Below, in pieces: positions 49,806 through 62,807 of a stretch of DNA of 64,000 nt; positions within the stretch are counted from its first letter, which is position 1; every line of letters starts with the position of its first letter. The notes beneath the pieces are model-generated. The model worked only from the letters and a program-made list of their open reading frames with translations. It was not told where the DNA came from and made no database searches. This DNA comes from Datura wrightii (taxonomy: Eukaryota > Streptophyta > Magnoliopsida > Solanales > Solanaceae): NCBI GenBank assembly GCA_035772735.1, contig JASDFA010000007.1, forward strand, positions 148,923,001 to 148,987,000, written 5' to 3'. The position numbers and the translations under genes were made by a program.

Positions 49806-49927
49806 GAGCAGAGGGTCTATCTGACACAACCTCTCTATCTTCTCGAGGTAAGGGTAAGGCTGCGTACACACCATCCTCCCCATACCCGACTCGTGGGATT
49901 ACATTTGGCTGTGTTGTTGTTGTTGTA
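49806..49927 (+). mobile_element. RTE-type 3' tail fragment
   Basis: The plus strand carries the 3' module in coding orientation: GGTAAGGGTAAGGCTGCGTA, then CTCGTGGGATTACATTTGG, ending in a GTTGTTGTTGTTG tail. It is in the leader intron of the Lys/Glu-repeat gene. No clear target duplication was seen. Confidence 0.75.
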
Positions 49928-51364
49928 ATTTGGGGTTAATAGTCTTAGTTCTTTACTAGGATCCCTCCCCATGCCCCCTTGCGGATGAAAAATGAAATCT
50001 GTATTGTGTATATGGTTTGTTATGTCATTATCACTTTCCTTTTTCAATGCAAGAATTACCATATGATTGATTGTGATCATACAGTAGGTTCTGTATGCCC
50101 AAGAAGAGCACATGAAAAGGGAAAAATAAATTTGGAAACTGAAAAGCCCATTTTTTCCCTCTTTTCTGCCTTGTGAAAGAATTGGGACAGTTATGGTTGT
50201 ATTCTGTATTCTGTATTCTGTCAACTTACCGCAACCCTCTTCCTTTGTACGGGCTTGGAACCGTCAATGTTTTCAAGCTCAGACAGGACGAGTTTGTTCT
50301 TGTTATTGGGTTCTGTGGATTAGAACAAATGGTAATGTATATTGTGGCTACCGTGTGTCTGTTAACAGTATTAAAGTGGAATGAGGTTGCTGAAATAATC
50401 AGCAACATCTCTGAGTTATCTCCAATTGCCAGTACTGTTATCTATCTTAGAATGTTACAGTTGCTATTATGTCTTTTCTGTGTCTGAATTTGGAGTTGGG
50501 AGAAAATTTGCATTATATAGTGAATCAAATCATAGTCTTTCAAAATGGAGTAAAGTTCACTGATTATCTCTAGTATGGTACTGATTACTGAAAGAACAAA
50601 AAAGTAGAAAAACTACAGATAGGTGGGGCTTATGGAGAACAAAAAATGCTGAAAGTGTAAGTGGCACGGAATATAGGAGTGCAGGAAAAGGATAGAGGAA
50701 ATGTTTAGCTGAAGTGATATTTTAGGAGTCGGGTTTACAGAATGTAAAGAGGGGGTTCCATCATGTTTTTTTTCTTTTACAAGTATGTGTAGTTCCATCT
50801 AATGGATCACTACTACTTATTTACTGTATTTTCATTTGGTTGACTTCCCTTCGATATTTGTGCTTCTATCTAATATGATAGACAAATGTTAATAATTCAG
50901 TTGCCTTCCGATGTGATTGTAACTCATGGGTAATACTACACAAAACTGCCATTGAATAGGGTGAATGTCCTTGCTAGAGACGATTTTGTGGTTCATTAGG
51001 TAACTGCATCTGAGTTTGAGTTAGGGAAAATCTGTCTCATGTAGTTAATAAATCACAGTTTCTATATGTAATAAAGTTCACTGATTATATCTAATATGAT
51101 ACGGGAAGAACAAAAACAAGAAGAAAAACTACAGTTAAGTGGGGGCTTATGGAGAAGAAATGCTGTAAATTAGTTGGAAGCTAAAAGTATAAAGTGGCAT
51201 GAGATATATAAGAGCAGGAAAAGAATAGAGCATATGTTTCAACGATATCTTTTTCGAGTCAAGTTAGAGTCCTTAATGTCCACCATGGTTCTTTTCTTCT
51301 CTAAATGTCTGCAAGCTACCGTATATGAATTTATTTGGCTACGTCACCCAACTTTCCCCAGTAC

Positions 51365-51541
51365 CAGTGACGGAGGCAGAAATTTCACCAAAGAGATTCG
51401 AAATAGATTCTCAAGTTATTTCAAGGGGTTTCAGTATGAAATATATTCACATAAATATCATATTTGTCTTTAATATACAGTGTACTTTCCCGACGAAGGA
51501 AGTTCGGGTGAACCCCCTTCGCCACCCTAGTTGTGCCCTGG
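51365..51541. mobile_element. hAT-like MITE with 8-bp target duplication
   Basis: The 177-bp insert starts CAGTGACGGAGGCAG and ends TTGTGCCCTGG, and is flanked by perfect CCCAGTAC at 51357-51364 and 51542-51549. An 8-bp duplication fits hAT elements. The layout (CAGTGGCGGAG-type start, GGGTTTCAGTATGAAATAT inside) resembles a common Solanaceae MITE. Confidence 0.75.
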
Positions 51542-51813
51542 CCCAGTACCTTGTTCACCACAACCTGTGAAAACATTGTTCGTCCTTCATTTTTTTGAGA
51601 AAATCTTTCAGTGCTTGTCATATCGCCTTTTGTGACCGTGTTCCTTTTTCTTTCCACCTAATGCTTGTATTAAACATGAAAATTATAGCCTTATTGGTTC
51701 TTTATTTTGCATCTCCTTCTCAGATATCCGGAGAAATTGAAGGCACATTGACGTCGGACAATTTTGGATAGGAAGGGGAAACAACTGTTGTTGCCAGGAA
51801 AGAAGAAGAAAAG

Positions 51814-53184
51814 ATGGAAAAGGAAGAACTACATCTCGAAGTCGAGGAGAAAGACACAGAAAAGTCTGGTGATTTGAACGAGAAAAAGAAGAAAGACAAA
51901 AAGGATAAAGAAAAAAGTAAGGAGAGCGAGGAGGAATCCGAGGAAACAGAAGATGAAAAAGAAGGTGAAACAAAAAATGTAAAAGAGAAGAAACCCAAGA
52001 AGGAAAAGAAAGAGAAAAAGGATAAAGAAAAGAAAGACAAGAGCAAAGAGGATTCGGAGGAAGAAGACAGCAAAGAAACAAAGGAAGAGAAGGATGATGA
52101 TGAAGGGGAGAAGAAGGATAAAGAGAAGAAATTCAAGAAGGTTAAGAAAGAGAAAAAGGAAAAAGAGAAGAAAGTGAAGAGCAAAGAGGAGTCGGAGGAA
52201 GAAATAGAGGAAGAAGAGGATGATGAAAAAGGGGTGAGGAAACTCAAGATGGTTAAGATAGAGAAAAAGGAAATAGAGAAGAAAGACAAAAGCAAAGAGG
52301 AGTCAGAGGAAGAAACGGATGATGAAAAAGGAGAGAAGAAACACAAAAAGGAAAAGAAAGAGAAAAAGAACAAAGAAGAGAAAGACAAGATCAAAGAAGA
52401 GTCGGAAGAGAAGAAAGACAAGGAGGAAAAGAAAGAGAAAAAGGATAAAGGAAAGAAAGACAAGAGCAAAGAGGAGTCGGAGGAAGAGAAGGATGATAAA
52501 AAAGAAGAGAAGAAGGATAAAGAGAAGAAATGCAAGAAGAATAAGAAAGAGGAAAAGGATAAAGAAGACAAAGACACGAGCAAAGAGGAGTCTGATGAAG
52601 AAATAGAGGAAGAGAAAGATGGTGTAAAAGGTAAGAAGAAGGATAAAGAGAAGAAACACAAGAAGGATAAAGAAAAGAAAGATAAGAGCAAAGAGGTGTC
52701 AGAGGAAGAAGATAATGAAGGCGGCAAGAAGAAGGATAAAGAGAAGAAAAACAAGAAGGATAAGGAAAAGAAAGTCAAGAGCAAAGAGGAGTCAGATGAA
52801 GAAGACAAGCAAGACAAGGTGAATGCGGCTGAAGTCACCACAAGAGAGATAAAAGTCGAGGAAGACAAGAAAGTATCCGATGGTGAAGCAGAAGAGAAAA
52901 GTAAAAGCAAGGAGAAGGGGAAGGAAGGTAAAGATGAGAAACAAAAGGATTCAAAAAAAGATAAAGCTGAGAAGAAGAGGAAACTCGAGGAAAAGTATAA
53001 AAGCAAAGATCTGGTTAAGTTGAAATCCAAGTTGGAGAAGATCAATGCCAAACTGGAAGCTCTTCAGCAGAAAAAAGCGGATATCTTGAAGACAATAAAA
53101 GAAGCAGAGGATAAGAACTTAGCAGTGGTTGAGAGTCCTAAAGATACAGAGCTGAAGGCACAAGACGTAGTGGCTGCACAGTGA
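51814..53184 (+). CDS. Lysine/glutamate-rich repeat protein of unknown function
   Basis: One uninterrupted coding exon of 456 residues. I do not recognise a named family. Residues 1-45 are mixed charged; about 35-345 are built from nine imperfect units of about 35 residues that pair an acidic, serine-bearing block (KSKEESEEE and variants) with a basic block (KKDKEKKxKKxKKEKKEK). After a more acidic stretch (about 285-350) comes a C-terminal segment likely to form a coiled coil (KLKSKLEKINAKLEALQQKK). The SEEE blocks fit casein kinase 2 target sites and the basic runs could act as nuclear signals; both are inference. The protein is probably largely disordered or forms long charged helices. The start is the first ATG in the second exon. 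Antisense frames stay open only because Lys and Glu codons read as Phe, Leu and Ser in reverse. Confidence 0.82.
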   Translation: MEKEELHLEVEEKDTEKSGDLNEKKKKDKKDKEKSKESEEESEETEDEKEGETKNVKEKKPKKEKKEKKDKEKKDKSKEDSEEEDSKETKEEKDDDEGEKKDKEKKFKKVKKEKKEKEKKVKSKEESEEEIEEEEDDEKGVRKLKMVKIEKKEIEKKDKSKEESEEETDDEKGEKKHKKEKKEKKNKEEKDKIKEESEEKKDKEEKKEKKDKGKKDKSKEESEEEKDDKKEEKKDKEKKCKKNKKEEKDKEDKDTSKEESDEEIEEEKDGVKGKKKDKEKKHKKDKEKKDKSKEVSEEEDNEGGKKKDKEKKNKKDKEKKVKSKEESDEEDKQDKVNAAEVTTREIKVEEDKKVSDGEAEEKSKSKEKGKEGKDEKQKDSKKDKAEKKRKLEEKYKSKDLVKLKSKLEKINAKLEALQQKKADILKTIKEAEDKNLAVVESPKDTELKAQDVVAAQ

Positions 53185-56100
53185 GTAGTATATTTTCATA
53201 ATATTGTTACTTATACTGTGTTTATGTATCCTTTTCCTTCCACTGTCATGTAGAAATGTATAATCTTTGTGTTAAATAAGTTAAAGTAGAGATGATATGT
53301 GTATTAAGTTTCATAAATTTTGACATTTCGCAATTCATCTTTCTTAACAAATTTTCACTTCCTCCACTGCATCTACAAACTAGACAGTGCTGATGAGTCC
53401 GGGTAACATCTGTATCTCATTCCCAAATAAAACAATATCAATGTTAAAATGAAAATTAGTGACTGTTTTCAAGGTTTTCTGCATCTACAGCTGCCAAAAG
53501 GAATGTTTTCTGCAAGGTTTCTAGGTGAAGAAGTTCAAAGAGGAATTGATGTGGAAGCATGACATGCAATTTGCAGGGTGAAGGTGTTCAATTATTTGCA
53601 AAAATGCTGTGTTCAATATTTGTACTGCTCAAAAACAGAAAAAAAAAACCTTGAAAGAATCCGCGAGAAATGGATCATAAAACAATGGCTCATAACTGGA
53701 AAACATAGAAGCAGTATCTCCTAGCTGCAAAAAGCATGGCTCTCAAATGAAAATTTCTTTCAATCAGCTAACCAGAAAACAACTTGAAATAGATTAAGAT
53801 ACTTGGATACTACAGGATAGATGGCTGGCAACATTGAGCTTCAGGATGAACTCATTTTCCTGGATTCTTTTTGTTCCAAAGCATCAGTCTTGACATATAG
53901 CAGACTTGCCTAATATTTAATAGCTTTAGATTGCATTTCCTGTAGACTCAGACCTTAAAATCTGAAATTTTGTTCTCAGAAGTAAAATATCTCCTCCTCT
54001 CATTTGGGAACAGAGGAAAAACTGGAAAAAAAAAAAACTGCTTCCTAGGCATATTAGTCTTTGTTATACGATGTCAATTCAAATATAGGTATGGTGGCTG
54101 AAAGTAGGCTACTGCCTACTATATAAACATTGAAATCAATTTGTATGAAGGAAATTTCAATAGATCAAAATGTGCATGCATGTCTGTGTATTGACAAGTA
54201 TTTTGGATAATATTTTTTGATAAAATAGTTAGTACATGGGACTTGGGAGCAAACACATATTCTCACATAACTATTACTTACACACACAAAAAAAAAAAAA
54301 TATGTGATTTTTTTTTATATGTTTAAACCTTGGTGAATAGAATTATCTGGTCTTCTTAGTGATAGGCCGCGGCTACTAAACTGGGAATATTTGATTTAGT
54401 TTAGTAAAATAGAAATTGAAAGAAAAAAAAAAAAAAAAAACAGGCTGAAGTGTGCCAACTGAAATATGCAATTATAAGGATGTTATTAATATAATTATTG
54501 TGTATGTTTGTATAGTATTACCTTTTGGAGAATTTTACATATTTTTCTTTCAGAATTTTTGGACTTTGCTTTGCTGTGATTACAGATTCACCTTTAAACA
54601 TTGATGGATTTGACAGTCCTCTTCAATATAGCCTTGGGTCCTTTATGAGCCCATCACTTTAATGGCCTTTCAAATTGAAGGTTAATGGGCCTTTCACTTC
54701 GGCATTTCAAATTGAAGATTTGACTGAAGTATTAGCCCGTATTAATCCAAAATAAATTAATTTTGGAAGCATTATATTACAGTATCCCGTAGCAAATATT
54801 TGAATTGTATTTACGATACATAGCTGTAGCTTTAAAAAATCATGAAATGTAGCTATATATTGAATGTATATGTGCGTTGATATAAAACTTTTTCGCTCGG
54901 GTTCAGTTGATACAGTATCCACTTTCGGAATACAACTTTTTTACTGATATAGTTATACTCATTTGATATAATTTTTTCGCCTACTACAGAAATTATATTT
55001 TCATTTCTTAAATATACAAAATATAACTACTTATCATATTTACATGTTATATTATAGAGCCTTCGCTATTATTCATTTTATTTGTTAATAGTTTGATCAA
55101 TTCTGATAACATATTACTGCAGTCATTCTCAATAATTTCATTCGTTTGATCGTTGCTTTAATTCGCTTTAATTTTTTACACATTTATTAAGAATTTTTTT
55201 TTTATTTTAAAATAAATAATATTTATAATTCTGCTATATTTTTTTAAAAAATTATTCAATTATAAAAATTAATAAATATTGCGCATTCTCATTTTATATT
55301 AAAGAGATAATTAGAGAAGATTGACCGCTCTAGAATTATATTTTATAATAATACTATATTATTCAATCGTTTCTAATTATCTCTTTAATATAATTATAAC
55401 ACAATATTATTATAAAATATAATTTTGAAAAATGATTTTAGACCATCTTTTTGAACTATAATGACTATTAATTTGAAACGAAGGGACTATAAATTGTGAT
55501 TAAGTAATTGGTTTTTACTAAATATTTTATAATTTCTTGATAGAATTATATTTTATAATAATATTTCGTTATAAATTTTGTTATAATAATTATATTTTTT
55601 GTGTCATTAATATTTATATTATATTATATTATATGTTTTTTATAATAATATTTTAACAGAAAAAAAATATCAGAATAAATTATATTTTTTTAGAAATCTT
55701 TGATTGTTATATAGGAGAGTACATGACATGGTGTATATTGAACGTCATATTGAAATCAAATTGTTTAATAAGTTTGATATTATGATATTTGGTGTATTTT
55801 AAAATATTTTGATATGATATTCAGCATTTATAAAAAAAAATTGATATATTATATATAATATTAAAATGTATAGTTATATATATAATTTATATATAAATTA
55901 TTATAATATTTCTAAATATACACAATAATAACTAATTTATTTAGATTGGGTTTTGACTATGTATTTCAATTGAAATATCTTTTTCACGTAATTGATTAAC
56001 AAAAGAAATAACATGTTTATACTCTTTTTTAATACTTTTATACTTATAAGGTGTTAGTTTAATATAATTGAGATATTTTTATGCGATAAAATCGAACAAA

Positions 56101-59100
56101 CTATATTAATTTTCATACCATAAGATATTTGAAATTTAAATTTTAAAATATTAAATTACACTAAATTAATTTAATATAATTTTTTTAAAAAAAAAGTTAA
56201 AACTATAAAATAAAATAAAATAATCGTACTATATCGAGTCTTTGCCTACATTATTTAATTATCAACAAACTATAGTGGATCACTACAAATTGCACCTTGT
56301 AATTAAATAATTGACCATAAAATTAATTTCAACTGTTTTCCAATACTTTTCTGCGTCTTGTTTGACTAAATCTTGTCCCTCACTGCAAAATATTTAATGC
56401 AGCCTAGGAAATTGAAACTTTTAGATTTATAGTCACCACGTCACAATTTACGTGCCACGAAAATACTTTTTTCGTTTTATTTTAATAAATAGATATATTA
56501 AAAATAATTATTTTAAAATATTTATTAATTTTTAAAATTTAAAAAATAATTAATTTATTTTTAATACTTAAAGTCATTTTAAAATATAAATAAATTATTA
56601 TTATATATTTTTAAAAATATTAATAATATTATATTTATTAAATTACTATTTTTTATTAATTTTTTTTTAATAAACAGATAAATTTTATTTTCTAATAGTT
56701 AAGAAAAATATATAAATTTTTAAAATTAAGTGATTTTACAAAATATTAACTAATAACTTAAATATAAACTTAGCTCGGCAGGAAAATACATATCTCGATA
56801 GGAAAAAGAATCTAATACGACTATATTAAGCATAATAAAATGAATTAAATTATTAAATTCATCCTTATACTCAATTTAAACGACCCATATTAACAAACAT
56901 GTATATCTTATACAAAAAAAAGAGAGAGATTGTAATTCTAGAACAAGTTTTAGTCAGAAACATTAAAATAATTTATCTTAATGAAATGGTTATAATTTTT
57001 GGTGAATTAGTTGAATATATAATATTATATGAAATGAAGTGTAAACTGAGTGACTTCATGGTTTGAAAAATAAGTTTGATGATTTTATCACAATATATAA
57101 TAATTATAAGTTAAAGTAATTTTATATAAAATTAAATAGCTGAATTAAATAAATAATTATAACTTAATTCGTCCGACTTGATCTCCTGTCTTTCCCTCCC
57201 TTTTTTATGTACTTATTGAAGAAAACAACTTTTTTTTAAAAAAAAAAATTTATTATCTTAAAATCTACTAAATTTAATTTACATAATTCCTAATTTCTAA
57301 AACTTTATTTTGTATGTTTGAGTTTGATTAAATTTTGCCATGGAATTGCACTACTTTGATCGATTGACCCAACTTTATCGGATCATTTTAAATTTAACTT
57401 GTTAGATCAAACTAATAAGTGAAAGATAATTCAATTTTATTGAATGAATTACTAAAAAATGAGTTAATTTTATTTTGTTGATAAGGAAATTTATAATCCT
57501 GCAAATCATATAAAAGAGATAAATTATATTAGGCAAGCCTCATAAATTAAGTTCGATCAAAAAAGTATTTTTTTAAAAATTTAAATTTAAAATTTTTTAT
57601 ATGAGAGATCATTTACTCAATCAACTCAGCTATCTTCGCAAATTATCATCTCTAATACAATACACTCCTAAATGAGCTGAGATTAAGTTTGAGAAATGAG
57701 AAAGAAAAAAAAAGTGGTTAAAATAAAACTCTGAGAATTCTCCTTAATTATCAATGTCACAAGGTTAACTGCCCTAGGTATACATAATTATTGTTTGATC
57801 ATAGATTTCAAAATTTTAATTTTAATTATCTGTTTGATCATAAATTTAATTATAAATATCTTAAAGTTTTTAAAAATTGATTCCGATTATTATTTAAATT
57901 TTGAGACTTTTACTGATAGAATTCTAAAATATTTTTAAGTAAAATATATATTTAAATATAATTTTAATTTTCAAAATTATAGTTTTAAAAAACTCAAAAT
58001 TTAAAATTTTAACTCAAAAGCATAACTACCCCCCAATAATTTTAGGCATAATATATTGTGGAAGTTAAACATTGTTTTCAGTCTTCTTGACTTGTTTAAT
58101 ACTACATCATATATAATGATGCTCTAATTTTAATTTATGATGTCAAATCATATGATATTACTTAAGTTTAATAGACGATTTTTAGAATTTATTAGTAAAT
58201 TTTATTTATATATTTAAATTATACTTGTTCTAACATTTGAATAGATGATAAAATATATTTATTAAGCACTTTTAATTTAAATTTAAAAAGAAAAAGTTTA
58301 TCAAACATCTATTAAATAATTAAATTAATTAAAATAAATATATTATATTTATAATTTTATATTAAATTTAAATTAACTATAATATCAATAAGAATATCAA
58401 ATCTCGAGTTAAAAATAAAAAGTTATAAGCTACAATTTCCATCCTACCAGCTAAGCTAATTATTATATATTAATTTACGCATTTATTTCTAGTGTCTTCA
58501 GTAGTTGTGGGATGGGTCATTTGTCCTTTGTTTTAGGGTGTGTTTGGCAGAAGGTAAAATATATTTCTAAAAAAATATTTTTATGTAATCTAACATAATA
58601 TTATAGTGTTGGAATAGGACCTAGAGTGGATGGTAAGGAGTGGTATTGACCGTTGGGGAGTTAGGTCGATCAACTTGAAATGTTATCTATAAAATTTATT
58701 TATTTTTTTTTTTATTAATAAAGTTATTTTTTAAAAAAATATTTTTTTATAAAAAATATTTTAATCAATGAAAATAGTTTGTATGTTTTAGTTATATTGA
58801 TAAATATGATTGATTGAACTGTACATATTAATAAGTAGTCTTTTGTTATTATTGCGAGTATTATGTCATTATACATCTATGATTTAATTTTAAACAATGC
58901 CTTTAAGTAAAAAAAAAAAATTTCTAACTCATTTAACTTTAACGTGATGCTTGAATCAACTTTTGTAGAATAAATTCTTTTACTGTCTTTTCATTTTATT
59001 ATATTTTATTTTCCTCAAATAAAATATTGAAATCACTGAAAAGTCAGGATTTGTGTATTTGTCAACCACTCAAAATAAATCTTTGATTAATCACTAAATC

Positions 59101-62100
59101 TTAAACAAATGAAGTGCCAGCTTTTGCATATAAGTCAGCTAAAGAAAAGACTTTAGGCCTCACAATTATGAATCCCCTTTTCTTTTTGTTAGTAATAAAT
59201 TAATTGTTTTAAAAACATTTGAGTATTTTAAATTTAAAAAGTATAATATATTTTAAAAAAAGAAAAGGAATAACTTCAACAAATGGTGTTGAAATCTGAA
59301 GAATTGGCAAGTGGAATCCAATTAGGAAAAGATACATGGGGGCAAAGGTCTTTTAAATTTCATACTACTAAAAAAGTTATTATTTTTTAATTAAAATTTA
59401 TCCCTAAAAAATGTTAAGTGGTTATTTCAATCGATATTTTAATTGCGTCAATAAAAAAAAAACATAATAGTATTTTTATATAGAAAAATCATGAAACTTT
59501 GTCCATAAAGTTTAAACCTTTAAAAGTTCTTCTCTATTTTATGAATGAATATTTTATCCAAAGTTTATTTCGATATTAAAATACGACTATATGGTAGATA
59601 CAACAATTAGTTATTCCACTAAATCTTTACTTAATTGAATTGCAATTAATCAAATAAGTCAATGATTTGAAATAAATTAATAAGATGGGATAAGGATTTG
59701 TACAAATATCAAATTATTGTCACCTAAACTAAAAATAATACTCTACTGACTACTAGATTAAATTTAAAATGGAATATAGTACAAGTTTGGCGTAATTTTT
59801 TTTTTAAAAAAAATTGTACCTTTTATTTGGATATTAGTTTTTTTTTTTTTGAAAGAAAAAAAAATGTCAGATTTCTTAAAATTTCTTAAATTAATTAAAC
59901 TCGTACAGATTTGTGTCAATAAAATAATAAACATAAACGTGGCATCCCACATTGACATACATATATGGTATAGGTGACGTGGAAGTCACGTAGAATATTT
60001 TTGATATTCAATTTCTTAGAATATTATAGTAAAATTAAATTTGAATTAATATTATTAGATCTCAGAAGAAAGAATCTGTTCCAAAGCATAAATACAATTG
60101 ATTTGAGTACTTTGTTTTAAAAATAAATAAATAAATTGAAGGGCTTATTCAAAGTTAAACAAGTTTTAATAGAAAAAAGTTTGATTTAACACCTCATTTA
60201 AAGTTGAACGAGTTTGAAAAAAATTCAAATTAATTGAAGAACGTTCAGAGGAGAACAAGTTTCAGTGAAAAAATAAAAAGAACAACACACCAAAAGGTCA
60301 TTTTGATGGCGTGCTGTTAAATACGACAGCATAACGAATTTACGTGATATACTCATATCATGATATATGAATATTAAAAATTAATATTTTTATTGAGACT
60401 CATACTTTATAGAAAAGAAAATTGATTTATGATGGAATCAAATATATAATATATACAGATAAAAATATTCAGTTATTGAGGAAAAATTAATATTTGAACG
60501 ATTTATTAGTTTTGATCAATTTCAAAATCAGTGGCATATTTGAAATTTTCACTTCATTTTATTGCCCTTTTGGATCTGGATATCTCCCGAATGAACTAAG
60601 GGGGCGTTTGGCAGAAGATATTAGCAAAAATAATGTATGTATTAATTTTTTTATTATTTATTTTTATTTGGTTGTAGACTTTTTAACTTATGTATAATTA
60701 ATGGGAATATTAGTTATCATATTTGCCATTATTGTATAAATAATACATAGCAAATCATGAAACCAATAATTTCAAGATAATTATATATATTAGCATGATT
60801 AAAGAAACAATTACCTCTGAAAAAATACAAAGTCAAAAAGTACGGAGTATATTCTTTTAACAAATAATTTTTAAAAAAATTGTGTAATGCAAATTACTTT
60901 TGATATATACTAAATTAAACAGTGAATACAAAATAATATGAGCATAACTAATCTCGCTATTATTAATTTTAATATTATTAATACACTATATTCAATATTA
61001 TTCTATTACATCCTATCAAACAACTCCTAAGAAAACTATGATTTTCATCCTATCTTGAGATTTAAGGTTAAACTTTTTATTTAAAAAGTAAAAAATTCTA
61101 AGTCAAAATGTACTATTATTCATAAAATAATCTAGGCATGATGACACATGTAAATAAGTAATATTTTCAAGCAATGACCAAATTCTATATTTTAGTACAT
61201 TGTACAAAACATACACTATATAAATTATGAAATACAAGTACTTCACCTACTACACCAATGCGTTTACCAAATTAAAATTAAGAATTTTAAATTCTGAAGA
61301 TATAAATAGTTTTTTGCTTTAAGTCATTATTTATTTTATCATTTTCCATATATAGAATAACTCTTTTTTTTTTTTTTTTTGCGAAATAGCGTCTGAAGTT
61401 GGGGGTGTCCAGCTTAATTTTGCGGATTAAAATAATATTTACTGATTAGTTTTTAATTTTGTTTCATGAAATATAAATTTTTATTAAATTTTAGGCAATA
61501 ATATATGGAACTCATAAATGTGTGTTATGTGAATTTGTATTTATACAAAAATTTATTTCCTCTCTCATGTATCATCGGTGTAAAATTCACCTAATGCGTC
61601 GTCTTAAATATTCTTTTAAAAAGATGCAGAGAATTTTCTCCGTTCGTAAACCCTACCTATTATCTTATTGTGGAAAACTTTTTTTTTCCCCTACACTCAT
61701 AATAATGTATTTATATGTTACAAGCACGATTTTAAGTAGGGATAACAAAATTAGCTATGAAAATATGACCCGCCCAATCTGTTCAAGTTTGTGGTGGTCA
61801 TTCATCCGTTCATTTATTAACTTATTGCAATTCACTTTAACCCATAAAAAATTAAACTAATATGTAGTCCAAATTGACCCATAAAATTTTTTATCAAAAA
61901 TAATTTTAAAAGATATTATTTTATTTGATATATTATATATAATCATTAAAAATAAATGAATTTATCTAGCAAAATTATTTTTCTTTTTTTTTATACAAAT
62001 TTCACAAATCCATTTTTGTTTTGGAATAACACATTTTATTTATACTTATAGGGACCCAAATATATTTATTATTCTTATATAGAAATTACCAACTCCAACC

Positions 62101-62670
62101 AACCTTTCAAATAGAGCATGACCACATGCCACCAAAATATATCACATCAACCCATTATGGCATTATTTTGCAAGCAGTGAAAGCAATAAAAGGGTAAAAA
62201 ACAAAGAGATCTATCAAACAAATAACAATATTATTTTAAAGAAAATAACAACAATTTTTTTAAAAAAATAATAATATATAAATAAGTGGATATGCCACTA
62301 ACTAAAGTTTATTTTAGCTGACCTTTTATTTTCTCTTATTTTAGCTAACTCGTTAGGGGTCCAAATTGCAAAGTACAGAACTGCTAAATCCAAGTTGATT
62401 TCTAATAAATTGCTTTGTTTCAATTTGATGGAACCCACACTCTACCAAATATTTAATTACACGTCTCGTCCTTTAAATGAGCTAATTTTTATCTATTGAT
62501 TTTATGTTTAGCAGAATATAAGTTTTTTAAAAATACGAAATATAATTTATGAAATATTATGATATGAAAATATTAATTTATACTCTACGAAAAAATTATT
62601 TATCTTGATTTGAACAAAAAAAGGGAAAAAAGTTCAAATGACCTCATACCTAAGTCTTCTTTTTCAACAT
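53185..62670. other. AT-rich intergenic region without a supportable gene
   Basis: The 9.5 kb has only short shadow frames. The first few hundred bases would be the 3' UTR of the Lys/Glu-repeat gene. From about 54,900 to 58,500 the base composition is extreme, with long A and T runs. One clear MITE is at 60600-61027; a possible relative of its end (GTGTGTTTGGCAGAAGG) is near 58,541. No RNA gene was seen. Confidence 0.6.
60600..61027. mobile_element. Tourist-like MITE with TAA duplication
   Basis: Ends GGGGCGTTTGGCAGA and (complement of right end) GGAGTTGTTTGATAGGATG enclose about 428 bp of AT-rich non-coding DNA. Perfect TAA flanks lie at 60597-60599 and 61028-61030. Its interior resembles the element at 40194-40521 (both contain ATTATTAATACACT near the right end). 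Confidence 0.8.
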
Positions 62671-62680
62671 TATACAAATA
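62671..62680 (+). promoter_or_regulatory. Possible TATA box of the tropinone reductase gene
   Basis: TATACAAATA at 62671 lies about 137 bp before the start codon and would give a leader of about 105 bases. The surroundings are AT-rich, so chance occurrence is possible. Confidence 0.35.
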
Positions 62681-62807
62681 AAAGATATTATATTACTACT
62701 CCATTATTTGTGGCAATCCATGAGAGTTGAGGACCACAAAGAAAACCTTAATAAATTTCTAACTTGTGGGGCTTTTCCATACCATCTCAAAATAATTGCA
62801 ATAAAAA

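Larger units (their letters stand above)
49514..51723 (+). other. Long 5'-UTR intron of the Lys/Glu-repeat gene
   Basis: The donor is AAAAGG|GTAAGT at 49513/49514 and the acceptor TCTCCTTCTCAG|ATATCC at 51723/51724, giving 2,210 bp. It begins T-rich, as in leader introns that enhance expression. It contains an RTE tail (49806-49927) and an hAT-like MITE (51365-51541). The model rests on splice sites, the TATA box and the lack of an upstream start in the second exon. Confidence 0.6.

Noticed and set aside
51720..53051. Open frame of 443 codons on the minus strand, Ser/Phe/Leu-rich
   Set aside because: It is the reverse reading of the Lys/Glu codons of the plus-strand gene; GAG and AAG runs cannot give stops in that frame. 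It has no domain and no own promoter signal.
61522..61860. 112-codon plus-strand frame in the AT-rich intergenic region
   Set aside because: No domain, and no splice or promoter support was identified.
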